From Paramicrobacterium agarici (GTDB lineage Bacteria > Actinomycetota > Actinomycetes > Actinomycetales > Microbacteriaceae), in contig NZ_PDJE01000001.1 in the NCBI RefSeq assembly GCF_002563955.1, positions 2,170,001 to 2,234,000 on the forward strand: a stretch of 64,000 nucleotides of DNA, written 5' to 3'. The notes under the pieces are model-generated. The model saw nothing but the letters and a program-made list of their open reading frames with translations. It was not told the origin of the DNA and ran no database searches. Both the position numbers and the translations under genes were made by a program. Positions 45,832 to 53,518 of this stretch are shown here, one piece after another (the stretch's first letter is position 1; each line of letters opens with the position of its first letter).

Positions 45832-47322
45832 GTGTCGATTGCACAAGTGCGATTCCCGCGGGGGCGGCAGTTCGCTCTGACATGGGGGATACCAGACCAT
45901 TTCGGCGGCATGACTGCGGCCATGCTCCATCGATCGAGAGCCTTCGTCCGCGAAGGCGGTGGCTCGCTGACCGTCCTCACGCTCGACGATCGACCCGATT
46001 ATCCGGAACTTGAATGGAAGCTCCGGGCCGAGGGTGAGCTCATCGACGAGATGCAACTGCTCAACATCTGGGACTGGCTCCGTGAGCATGGCGTCAAGCG
46101 CAAGCCTGGAGGGCACGACGCCGTGACGGAGCTTGAACCGCGTGCAGACGACGAGGTGCACGTTCGCGATGGCACCGTGCTGTGCCGTCGACGAAGCAAA
46201 GACTCGGGGGAGTCGGCTGTCGACCGGTTCCGTGAAGACGGCTCACTGCTGATGACTGACCGGGAGACCGACTCGAAGCGCGTGGTCGTCTTCTACGACG
46301 AGTCGGGGGCACCGGTGCGGTCCTGGAAGAGCGTGTGGGCCGTGTACCGTTACTGGCTCGACGCGCTGACAGAGGGCAAGCGCAGCTTCATTGTCATTGA
46401 CTCCAAGACGGCCGCGCGCTTCGTTCACAGTTATCAGCGCGACAACGTGATCACCATGCATATCATGCACGGCTCGCACCGCCGATCCGGCGACTCCGAC
46501 GCTCTCCGGGCGTCACGCCGAGAGCCATTCGAGCACGCGCAGGAGTACGACGCACTGGTCACTCTGACACAGCGGCAGCGCCATGACATGCTTGCCGACG
46601 GTGCTCATCCGAATGAGCTGTTCGCGATACCCAACAGCCGTGCTCAGACTCCGTCCGTTCCTGCATCCGCTCATCATCGCGGACGTGGCGTCATGCTCGC
46701 TTCGCTGACCAAACGGAAGCGCGTGGACCACGCGATCCGAGCGGTCTCTGTCGTGCGCAGCCGGGGGTTCGACGTGACCCTCGACATCTACGGCGACGGT
46801 CCGGAGCGCGATCGGTTGCAGCAGCTCGTCGACGAGCTCTCACTTAGTGATGTTGTCGTCTTGAGGCCCTTCGAACGCCACGCCGCTGCTCGCTTCGCCG
46901 ATGCTGACTTCAGCCTGCTGTCGTCAACGGCGGAGGGCTTGCCGCTCGTGCTTGTCGAAGCAATGGCTTACGGGTGCATTCCGATCTCTTACGACATTCG
47001 CTATGGTCCCGCAGACATCATTGCAGACGGTCGTGCGGGTTTCCTTGCTGACGATGGGGACGTCGAGTCGCTCGCTCGCGCCATTCTGCGCGAGCAGACG
47101 ACGACGCACGATCGGCTCGCGCGCATGAGGCGCCGAGCCCAGACAATTTCCCTCCGCTACTCAGACCCGGTTGTCTCACGCCAGTGGGCGCGCGCGATGG
47201 AGATCGCACTTGAATCGAAGCGCGCGCGACGGTCGGGAGACGTCCGTCCCCTGGTTCGTGCGCGAAAGAGTCTTGGTCGACTGAAGCGCCGAATTCAGCG
47301 CGTGACGGGACTCGACCGTTAG
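45832..47322 (+). CDS. Glycosyltransferase resembling poly(glycerol-phosphate) glucosyltransferases
   Basis: A 496-residue GT-B enzyme. The C-terminal GT4 donor domain has I-Y-G-D-G-P-E-R-D-R-L near 321 and S-T-A-E-G-L-P-L-V-L-V-E-A-M-A-Y-G near 364-380, the nucleotide-sugar-binding E-x7-E region. The N-terminal T-W-G-I-P-D-H-F-G-G-M-T and the central M-H-I-M-H-G-S-H-R segment recall TagE/TarM-type wall-glycopolymer glycosyltransferases. The C-terminal tail is strongly basic. Adjacency to an acyltransferase-3 suggests envelope-polysaccharide decoration, an inference only. Its stop codon overlaps the stop of the convergent acyltransferase gene. Confidence 0.8.
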   Translation: MSIAQVRFPRGRQFALTWGIPDHFGGMTAAMLHRSRAFVREGGGSLTVLTLDDRPDYPELEWKLRAEGELIDEMQLLNIWDWLREHGVKRKPGGHDAVTELEPRADDEVHVRDGTVLCRRRSKDSGESAVDRFREDGSLLMTDRETDSKRVVVFYDESGAPVRSWKSVWAVYRYWLDALTEGKRSFIVIDSKTAARFVHSYQRDNVITMHIMHGSHRRSGDSDALRASRREPFEHAQEYDALVTLTQRQRHDMLADGAHPNELFAIPNSRAQTPSVPASAHHRGRGVMLASLTKRKRVDHAIRAVSVVRSRGFDVTLDIYGDGPERDRLQQLVDELSLSDVVVLRPFERHAAARFADADFSLLSSTAEGLPLVLVEAMAYGCIPISYDIRYGPADIIADGRAGFLADDGDVESLARAILREQTTTHDRLARMRRRAQTISLRYSDPVVSRQWARAMEIALESKRARRSGDVRPLVRARKSLGRLKRRIQRVTGLDR

Positions 47323-48440
47323 CTCGCTTGAGTGGCTGGCGCACGTCGCACCACTCGTCCGCTCCATCGCCCGACGCGTCGACTCAGTTTCTGGGATGGT
47401 GCTTCGACGAGACTGTAGAAGCCGGCAGCGACGGCGAGACTGACGGGAACTCCGACTACTCCGCTCATCCACCAGAGCTCGTCGCCGAAGAGGAACCCGA
47501 ACGTGCCGAGGATCGGCGCGTGCACGAGATAGAGACTGAACGATATTTTCCCCAGCCATTGCACGGGCGCAACCTCAAGCAGTCTCCTGCACGCGGGCCA
47601 TGCCACCGCGAGCACGATGATGATCGCAGCCCCGGTACCGGCCAGCCCCCAGAGAAAGAGATTGCCGATGGTTCCCGATTCGAAGATCGGGCGCGCCACC
47701 CAGCTGGAGACCATGAACAGCGCGGCGGTTGCCGCCAGGCCTATCCAGACCCGGCGCCTCCGCTCTCGAGCTCCCCAGGCGACGATATCTTCGAGTCGGA
47801 CGGCGATGAGCGTTCCCATCATGAATACCGGCAGGTACACCAGCGCGTCAACACTCGTGATCCGTCCAACCACGGTCAATGCCCCGCATGCCGCACCCAG
47901 GAGAAGTGCATACTTGCGGAACGCCGATGCGACGATGACAAAGACCGGTAGCAGGAGCGAGAAGAAGAGCTCCCAGCGCAGTGACCACAGGACGTTATTG
48001 ATGTCATACGTCGTCTGGAAGAGCGAGGCTTCGCTGAGCAAGCTCTCAAAGCTGACGGTCGAGGCCTGGGCATCGCGCATCCACGATCCCTCGGGTACCG
48101 TCGCTGGATCTCTGGGAATGAGCACGATGAGTATCGCAGCCAGCACAAGCGACATGATCACAGGCAGATACAGCCGAAGTACGCGGTGAGGATAGTACGT
48201 CGTCCACCCAAAGCCTTCCTTGAGGGCAGGCAGAGCGACCACGAGTCCGGAGAGCACGAAGAACACGAGAACGGACTCCGTACCGACGAAGAGGAGTTTG
48301 AGCGGACTCTGAGTCAGCCACGCCCAGAGTTCGCCAGAGACGTGCGGACGGGCGATGAGACTCACGTGATACAGCATCACCACAAGTGCGGCGACCCCTC
48401 GCACGCCGTCTAAGCTGCGGATTCTCCCCAAACTCGGCAT
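47319..48440 (-). CDS. Acyltransferase-3 family membrane protein (OafA-like)
   Basis: A 373-residue polytopic protein with about ten membrane segments. The N-terminal R-I-R-S-L-D-G-V-R-G-V-A-A-L-V-V-M-L-Y-H carries the conserved Arg and His of acyltransferase-3 proteins, which transfer acetyl or other acyl groups onto cell-surface sugars or lipids. K-I-S-F-S-L-Y-L-V-H-A-P near residue 307 is a second signature. The ATG at 48440 is 7 bases after a minus-strand TAACGT box. It converges with the glycosyltransferase, sharing two bases of stop codon. Confidence 0.9.
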   Translation of the reverse strand: MPSLGRIRSLDGVRGVAALVVMLYHVSLIARPHVSGELWAWLTQSPLKLLFVGTESVLVFFVLSGLVVALPALKEGFGWTTYYPHRVLRLYLPVIMSLVLAAILIVLIPRDPATVPEGSWMRDAQASTVSFESLLSEASLFQTTYDINNVLWSLRWELFFSLLLPVFVIVASAFRKYALLLGAACGALTVVGRITSVDALVYLPVFMMGTLIAVRLEDIVAWGARERRRRVWIGLAATAALFMVSSWVARPIFESGTIGNLFLWGLAGTGAAIIIVLAVAWPACRRLLEVAPVQWLGKISFSLYLVHAPILGTFGFLFGDELWWMSGVVGVPVSLAVAAGFYSLVEAPSQKLSRRVGRWSGRVVRRAPATQAS

Positions 48441-48447
48441 TGATCAC

Positions 48448-48453
48448 ACGTTA
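48448..48453 (-). promoter_or_regulatory. Putative -10 box, leaderless start of the acyltransferase
   Basis: Minus-strand TAACGT is 7 bases before the ATG at 48440. Confidence 0.45.
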
Positions 48454-48494
48454 CGAGCGCGCGCTGGATGAACACTGGGTCAGTGCTCCGTGAA

Positions 48495-49043
48495 TCATGA
48501 CAGCGTTGCGCGGCGTCCCCGCCGTGGCCGCTCGTTCGAGAGCTCGAAGGCCGCGGATGTACTGAGCGATCGTGCGGCCTCGTCGATCCACTGACGGGCG
48601 GCATCGAGAAGCAAAAGCGTCGCGGAGTCGGCCACTTGGCGTTGCCGAGGTTGCGATTCGGCGCGTTCTGGGCTCGCTGGTGCGAGAGCGGCGCGATAGC
48701 TTCGAATCAGCTGGTCAATGGGAGCGTCGGGAATCGACGAAACAACGAGTACCTGATCGAGCATCTCCGACCAGTCGAGCGATGCGCCCTGGGCGGACGC
48801 GCGCATCCATTCGGCGGCAGCAGTGCGCCCCGACGACGTCAGGCCGTATCGCTGTAGGCCGTCGAGCGTTGTCCCAGCCTCAACCACGAGACCCGCTTTG
48901 CGGAGTCTTTCGAGGGTGCCGTAGACCTGTCCCACGTTGATTCCGTTGCGGTGAGGAGCGCGCGCCACAAGCTCGTCGCGAAGCTGCAGCCCGTACGCGG
49001 GCCCAAGCGTGAGGATCGCGAGCAACCCGTGTTTGACGGCCAC
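48495..49043 (-). CDS. PadR-family transcriptional regulator
   Basis: A 182-residue regulator with the PadR winged helix at the N-terminus (residues 1-90: K-H-G-L-L-A-I-L-T-L-G-P-A-Y-G-L-Q-L and G-Q-V-Y-G-T-L-E-R-L-R-K-A-G-L-V) and a C-terminal Vir-like region. The C-terminal tail is Arg-rich. The GTG at 49043 has GAGGAGAAGG upstream. A perfect palindrome at 49063-49077 lies in its promoter, consistent with autorepression. No obvious target such as a transporter sits beside it; the adjacent acyltransferase is a possibility. Confidence 0.9.
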   Translation of the reverse strand: MAVKHGLLAILTLGPAYGLQLRDELVARAPHRNGINVGQVYGTLERLRKAGLVVEAGTTLDGLQRYGLTSSGRTAAAEWMRASAQGASLDWSEMLDQVLVVSSIPDAPIDQLIRSYRAALAPASPERAESQPRQRQVADSATLLLLDAARQWIDEAARSLSTSAAFELSNERPRRGRRATLS

Positions 49044-49062
49044 ACCTTCTCCTCTCTCACCT

Positions 49063-49077
49063 CTATACCGAGTATAG
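49063..49077. promoter_or_regulatory. Palindromic operator upstream of padR
   Basis: CTATAC-CGA-GTATAG, six-base perfect arms with a three-base centre, 20 bases before the padR start. On the minus strand it contains TATACT, which can also be the -10 box, so a bound dimer would block transcription. Confidence 0.65.
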
Positions 49078-49137
49078 GCAGTCGTGAGCGCACGGCGGTG
49101 GTTCCCGACTCGCCGAGGAGGCGGGATGCTGCAAAGC

Positions 49138-49167
49138 TTGTCATCTTCTCAACACCTGGGGCATAAT
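49138..49167 (+). promoter_or_regulatory. Sigma-70-type promoter of the DUF3145 gene
   Basis: TTGTCA (49138-49143), an 18-base spacer and CATAAT (49162-49167). The start codon is about 98 bases downstream, giving a true leader with a ribosome binding site. Confidence 0.55.
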
Positions 49168-49265
49168 GTGCAGAGAACGACAGTTCGGATAACTTCATAG
49201 GGCAGTCGCACAGTCGCCGTCACTGGTCGTAGGGGAAGACGTACCGGTGAAACAAGGGAGACAAG

Positions 49266-49769
49266 ATGACGACGCCAGCTGCTCGGGGAGTGATCTACAT
49301 TCACTCGTCGCCACGCGCGCTGTGCCCCCATGTGGAATGGGCGGCCGGACGCGCTCTTTGTCGTGCGGTCAATTTCAACTGGACCGACCAGCCTGTCCTG
49401 CCCGGCAGCCAGAGAACCGAGTTCTACTGGGAAGGAAGCCAGGGCATGGGAGCCGCGATCTCGTCTGCCCTGCGCGGCTGGGAGCACTTGCGCTACGAGG
49501 TGACGGAAGACGCTACGCCAGGCTCCGACGGCGGACGCTGGATGCACACGCCTGATCTCGGAATCTTCTATGCCCAACTCGACACTGCCGGCAACACGGT
49601 AGTACCCGAAGACCGAATCCGAGCCGTCATGGAGTCCTCCCACGGCTCTGCCGATGCGCTCGTGGAAGGTCTCGGAGTCGCGCTCGGTCAAGCCTGGGAC
49701 GACGAGTTAGATGTCTTCCGTCACGCGAGCGACACCGCGCCCGTCGTGTGGTTGCACAAGGTGGGCTGA
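49266..49769 (+). CDS. DUF3145 protein
   Basis: A 167-residue actinobacterial protein of unknown function, recognised as DUF3145 by its N-terminal A-R-G-V-I-Y-I-H-S-S-P-R-A-L-C-P-H-V-E-W-A and central W-T-D-Q-P pattern. It has no membrane segment or signal peptide. It is often near fatty-acid synthesis genes, as here, where it converges on fabF across a strong terminator. GGGAGAC precedes the ATG. No function is proposed. Confidence 0.9.
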   Translation: MTTPAARGVIYIHSSPRALCPHVEWAAGRALCRAVNFNWTDQPVLPGSQRTEFYWEGSQGMGAAISSALRGWEHLRYEVTEDATPGSDGGRWMHTPDLGIFYAQLDTAGNTVVPEDRIRAVMESSHGSADALVEGLGVALGQAWDDELDVFRHASDTAPVVWLHKVG

Positions 49770-49790
49770 ACAACACATCACCGGACTCGA

Positions 49791-49832
49791 ACGAGTGAGG
49801 GCTCCTTCCGCACGGAAGGAGCCCTCACTCGT
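49791..49832. terminator. Bidirectional terminator, 20-bp perfect stem
   Basis: ACGAGTGAGGGCTCCTTCCG (49791-49810) pairs perfectly with 49813-49832 across a two-base gap. It separates the convergent DUF3145 and fabF genes. Confidence 0.85.
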
Positions 49833-49853
49833 CTACTCAGTACCGTCAAAGCG

Positions 49854-51092
49854 TCACGAGACGGAACGAAACGCAGCCACGGCGTTGTGTCCGCCGAAGC
49901 CGAACGAGTTCGAGATGGCCAGCTGGTCTCTCTGCCCGAGATCCTGGACATCGCCAGAGACCGTGAGAGGAATCTCTGGGTCCTGCGTCGTGATGTTGAT
50001 CGTCGGCGGCGCGGTGCGCTCTGCGATGGCGTAGATCGAGAACACTGACTCGAGAGCACCCGTTCCTCCGAGCAAGTGACCTGTCGACGCCTTGGTTGCC
50101 GACACGGGGATCTCGCTGACACGATCACCGAAGACGGCGCGCAGGGCCGCATACTCGGCAACATCGCCAACAGGCGTGCTTGTGGCGTGTGCGTTGATGT
50201 GCGTGACGTCGTCGGCTGACGCGCCTGCCTGTGTCAGCGCGAGTTCGACAGCACGGCTCGCGCCACGCCCCTCGGGGTCGTTCGCCGTGATGTGGTAGGA
50301 GTCAGCGGTCACGCCGGTTCCGGCGAGCTCCGCGTAGATGTGAGCACCGCGCGCACGCGCGTGTTCCTCTGTTTCAAGAACGAGGCTTGCAGCGCCCTCG
50401 CCCATCACGAACCCGTCGCGGTCGATGCTGTAGGGCCTCGAGGCCGTCTCGGGGGAGTCGTTCCGCTTCGAGAGGGCCTGCATCGAGGCGAACGACGCGA
50501 TCGTGATCGGGTGAATGGCTGACTCTGTGCCTCCGGCGATGACGACGTCGGCGAGGCCAAGCTGTAGATGCTCGTACGCGTTCGCAATCGACTCGGTGCT
50601 CGACGCACAGGCGGAGGCGACGGTTCGCGCGAATGCACGAGCACCAAAGTGCATGGACACCGCCGCAGATGCAGCATTCGGCATGAGCATGGGAACAGTC
50701 ATCGGCAGAACGCGCCGCGGGCCGCGCTCACGCAGCGTGTCCCACGCGTTCAAAAGCGTCCACACGCCGCCGATGCCGGTTGCATAGTCGACGCCGAGAC
50801 GTTCTGGCTCCACGTCTGGCTCACCAGCATCCGCCCATGCCTCCATTGCGGAGATCAGCGCGAACTGACTGGACGGATCAAGACGCTTCGCCACCGGTCG
50901 TTCCAGGACCTCGCTCGGGCGGACCTTAGCCTCCGCAGCGAACGTTACGGGGATGGAGTACTCGTCGATCCAGTCGTACTCGAGGTTGTGCGCTCCAGAC
51001 TCCTTGGCCAACAGCGCCTTCCAGCTTTCACGGGCGGTTCCGCCGAGCGGCGAGGTCGCGCCAATTCCGGTGACGACGATCTTCTTGGTCAT
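49854..51092 (-). CDS. fabF: Beta-ketoacyl-ACP synthase II
   Basis: A 412-residue condensing enzyme for fatty-acid elongation with the Cys-His-His triad: Cys162 in S-A-C-A-S-S-T, His302 in I-N-A-H-A-T-S-T, and His337 in S-T-G-H-L-L-G-G-T-G. The C-terminal N-S-F-G-F-G-G-H-N motif is intact. It is last in the minus-strand fabD-fabH-acpP-fabF cluster, 84 bases after acpP, and is followed by the shared terminator. Confidence 0.96.
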   Translation of the reverse strand: MTKKIVVTGIGATSPLGGTARESWKALLAKESGAHNLEYDWIDEYSIPVTFAAEAKVRPSEVLERPVAKRLDPSSQFALISAMEAWADAGEPDVEPERLGVDYATGIGGVWTLLNAWDTLRERGPRRVLPMTVPMLMPNAASAAVSMHFGARAFARTVASACASSTESIANAYEHLQLGLADVVIAGGTESAIHPITIASFASMQALSKRNDSPETASRPYSIDRDGFVMGEGAASLVLETEEHARARGAHIYAELAGTGVTADSYHITANDPEGRGASRAVELALTQAGASADDVTHINAHATSTPVGDVAEYAALRAVFGDRVSEIPVSATKASTGHLLGGTGALESVFSIYAIAERTAPPTINITTQDPEIPLTVSGDVQDLGQRDQLAISNSFGFGGHNAVAAFRSVS

Positions 51093-51176
51093 TCCTACGA
51101 CTCTCTCAGGGTCAATCGTGCTTGCTCGACGTCCGCGCGGGCACGCGTTTCGCGGCCCGCGCCGGAGTCGTGCGAG

Positions 51177-51425
51177 CTAGGCCTGGGCCTTGACGATGTA
51201 GTCGACGGCGTCGCGGACGGTCTTGAGGTTCTTGACCTCTTCGTCCGGGATCTTGACGTCGAACTTCTCTTCAGCGTTCACGACGATGGTCATCATCGAG
51301 ATCGAGTCGATGTCGAGGTCGTCTGTGAACGACTTGTCGAGCTCGACCGTGTCCGCTGCAATGCCGGTCTCATCGTTGACGAGCTCGGCGAGGCCAGCGA
51401 GGACTTCTTCGTTGGACAGTGCCAT
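51177..51425 (-). CDS. acpP: Acyl carrier protein
   Basis: An 82-residue acidic protein with the phosphopantetheine attachment Ser41 in D-L-D-I-D-S-I-S-M. The usual D-S-L motif reads D-S-I here, a common actinobacterial variant. It carries acyl chains between the fab enzymes and lies between fabH and fabF. Confidence 0.97.
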   Translation of the reverse strand: MALSNEEVLAGLAELVNDETGIAADTVELDKSFTDDLDIDSISMMTIVVNAEEKFDVKIPDEEVKNLKTVRDAVDYIVKAQA

Positions 51426-51497
51426 GTGTTTCTCCTTGAGTGTCGATTGACCGATGAACAGTCTAGAGGTCAGGACGGTGATGAGCCGAGAGGCTGC

Positions 51498-52502
51498 CTA
51501 CGGCAGAACGATGATCTGCGCGCCGTACACGAGCCCCGCGCCAAATCCGATCTGCAGCGCAAGCCCTCCCGAAAGCTCCGGGTGCCCCTGAAGGAGCCGG
51601 TGCGTTGCAAGCGGAATGGATGCTGCCGAGGTGTTGCCCGTCGACTCGATATCGCGCGCGATCACAACGCTCTCCGGCAGGCCGAGCTGCTTGGCGAACT
51701 CGTCGATGATCCGCATGTTCGCCTGGTGCGGCACGAACGCGGCGAGGTCAGACGGGGAGATTCCCGCCTCGTCGATCGCCTTGCGCGCAACCTTCGCCAT
51801 CTCCCACACGGCCCAACGGAAAACGGTCTGTCCCTCTTGACGAAGGGTCGGCCATTCGGCTTTGCCGTCACGGTAATCGACGAGTGTCCCGTTCATCCCC
51901 ACCGCGTCAGCTCGAGATCCATCGGATCCCCATACCGTGGGGGAGATTCCCGGCGTGTCGCTCGGCCCGATGACGGCGGCCCCGGCGCCGTCTCCCAGCA
52001 GGAATGAGATCGTCCGATCCGTTGGGTCGACGACGTCGGACAGCTTCTCAGCCCCGATGACGAGAGCGTAGCGCGCTGCACCCGAGCGGATGAGGGCGTC
52101 GGCCTGGGCGACAGCGTACGTGTATCCAGCGCACGCAGCGTTGATGTCGTATGCGGCTGCTGGGTTAGATCCCACGCGGTCGGCGACGACGGCGGCCATG
52201 GACGGGGTCTGCTGGACGTTGCTGATCGTTGCGATGACGACAAGGTCGATGTCTGCCGGGTCGACGCCTGAGACGCGAATTGCCTCGTGTGCGGCATCCG
52301 TCGCCATATCGATAGCGAGAACGCCAGCTGAGGCGCGTGTGCGCGACACGATTCCCGTGCGCTGCTGAATCCACTCATCGGAGGAGTTGATCGGCTCAAC
52401 GAGGTCGTCGTTGGGAACGGCCAGGTCTCCGCGTGACGCACCGAATCCGAGAAAGCGCGTGTGTGCGGATCCTGCTGACTGATTGATCGTGGGGGTAGTC
52501 AT
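51498..52502 (-). CDS. fabH: Beta-ketoacyl-ACP synthase III
   Basis: A 334-residue initiating condensing enzyme joining acyl-CoA primer to malonyl-ACP. The Cys-His-Asn triad is Cys124 (N-A-A-C-A-G-Y), His259 (V-P-H-Q-A-N-M-R-I) and Asn290 (S-T-G-N-T-S-A-A). In actinobacteria FabH often prefers branched primers, which would suit iso/anteiso lipids; the sequence alone does not show this. It starts 14 bases after the fabD stop. Confidence 0.96.
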   Translation of the reverse strand: MTTPTINQSAGSAHTRFLGFGASRGDLAVPNDDLVEPINSSDEWIQQRTGIVSRTRASAGVLAIDMATDAAHEAIRVSGVDPADIDLVVIATISNVQQTPSMAAVVADRVGSNPAAAYDINAACAGYTYAVAQADALIRSGAARYALVIGAEKLSDVVDPTDRTISFLLGDGAGAAVIGPSDTPGISPTVWGSDGSRADAVGMNGTLVDYRDGKAEWPTLRQEGQTVFRWAVWEMAKVARKAIDEAGISPSDLAAFVPHQANMRIIDEFAKQLGLPESVVIARDIESTGNTSAASIPLATHRLLQGHPELSGGLALQIGFGAGLVYGAQIIVLP

Positions 52503-52516
52503 GGCTCTTTCGTGGG

Positions 52517-53434
52517 TCAGGCGGCAGTAATCATGTCGGCGGCGGCATCGAGGTCATCGGGCGTGTTGACAGCGAGCGTTGGAATGCCCTTGAGACCGCG
52601 CCTGGCGAGGCCGATCAATGCGCCAGCAGGTGCCACCTCGATCACCCCGGTCACACCGGCGTTGACGAACGACTCCATGCACAGGTCCCACCGGACGGGT
52701 GAGGCCACTTGCGTGACGAGCAGATCGCGGAATTTCGCACCGTGGCTGATCTCCGAACCGTCGTTGTTCGTCCAGAGTCGGAGCGAGGGGTCGGTCGCGG
52801 GGAACGTGTCTGCCCGCGCCGCGAGGAACTCTCGTGCGTCGCTCATGTATCGAGTGTGGAAAGCACCGGCGACTTTGAGGGGCATGACGCGCGCCTTGGC
52901 CGGCGGCTCATCAGCGAGGCGCGCAAGTGCCGGAAGCTCACCCGCCACGACGATCTGCCCCCCGCCGTTGAAGTTCGCCGGCTCGAGTCCCACCGCTCGT
53001 GCCGTTGCGACCACGTCGTCCGGATCGCCTCCGAGCACTGCGCTCATTCCGGTCGACACCTGCCGAGCAGACTCTGCCATCGCCGCTGCCCGCTCGCTCA
53101 CGAAGGCCATCGCGTCTGCCGATGTGAGCACGCCAGCGCCAGCCGCGGCCGTGATCTCGCCAACCGAGTGCCCGGCGATGCCGCCAATACGGTGGAGAAC
53201 GTCGCGCTGGGCGAGCTGATGCAGAACGAGGAGGCCCGCCGCGACGATCAGCGGCTGCGCAACAGCGGTGTCTTTGATGGTCTCGGCGTCGCTCTCGGTG
53301 CCGTACGCGACAAGATCGAGTCCAGCAGCATCCGAATAGTCGGCGAGAAGCGCTCTCGCCTCAGCTGATTCGATCCAGGGAGCGAGAAAGCCAGGTTTTT
53401 GTGAGCCCTGTCCAGGGCAGACGATGACAATCAC
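52517..53434 (-). CDS. fabD: Malonyl-CoA:ACP transacylase
   Basis: A 305-residue acyltransferase loading malonyl groups onto ACP. The N-terminal P-G-Q-G-S-Q-K-P-G and the active-site G-H-S-V-G-E with Ser90 are present, with the catalytic His at about 193 (A-F-H-T-R-Y-M). The GTG at 53434 heads the cluster; a short palindrome at 53468-53478 lies upstream and may bind FasR. fasR is encoded 84 bases further upstream on the same strand. Confidence 0.96.
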   Translation of the reverse strand: MIVIVCPGQGSQKPGFLAPWIESAEARALLADYSDAAGLDLVAYGTESDAETIKDTAVAQPLIVAAGLLVLHQLAQRDVLHRIGGIAGHSVGEITAAAGAGVLTSADAMAFVSERAAAMAESARQVSTGMSAVLGGDPDDVVATARAVGLEPANFNGGGQIVVAGELPALARLADEPPAKARVMPLKVAGAFHTRYMSDAREFLAARADTFPATDPSLRLWTNNDGSEISHGAKFRDLLVTQVASPVRWDLCMESFVNAGVTGVIEVAPAGALIGLARRGLKGIPTLAVNTPDDLDAAADMITAA

Positions 53435-53467
53435 CGTTCTAGTCTGCCGCGCCAGCGCGACTCGCGT

Positions 53468-53478
53468 GTGTTGAACAC
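53468..53478. promoter_or_regulatory. Candidate FasR operator upstream of fabD
   Basis: GTGTT-G-AACAC, a perfect 11-base palindrome 33 bases before the fabD GTG, in the gap after fasR. Position fits an activator site; the link to FasR is inference. Confidence 0.35.
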
Positions 53479-53518
53479 CGACGAAGAATCAGAGGATCCT
53501 TTGTGGCACTGCTCACGG

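Noticed and set aside
45670..47322. tRNA-Ile2 as an integration site of a mobile element
   Set aside because: No integrase, no repeated copy of the tRNA 3' end seen nearby, and neighbouring composition is unchanged.
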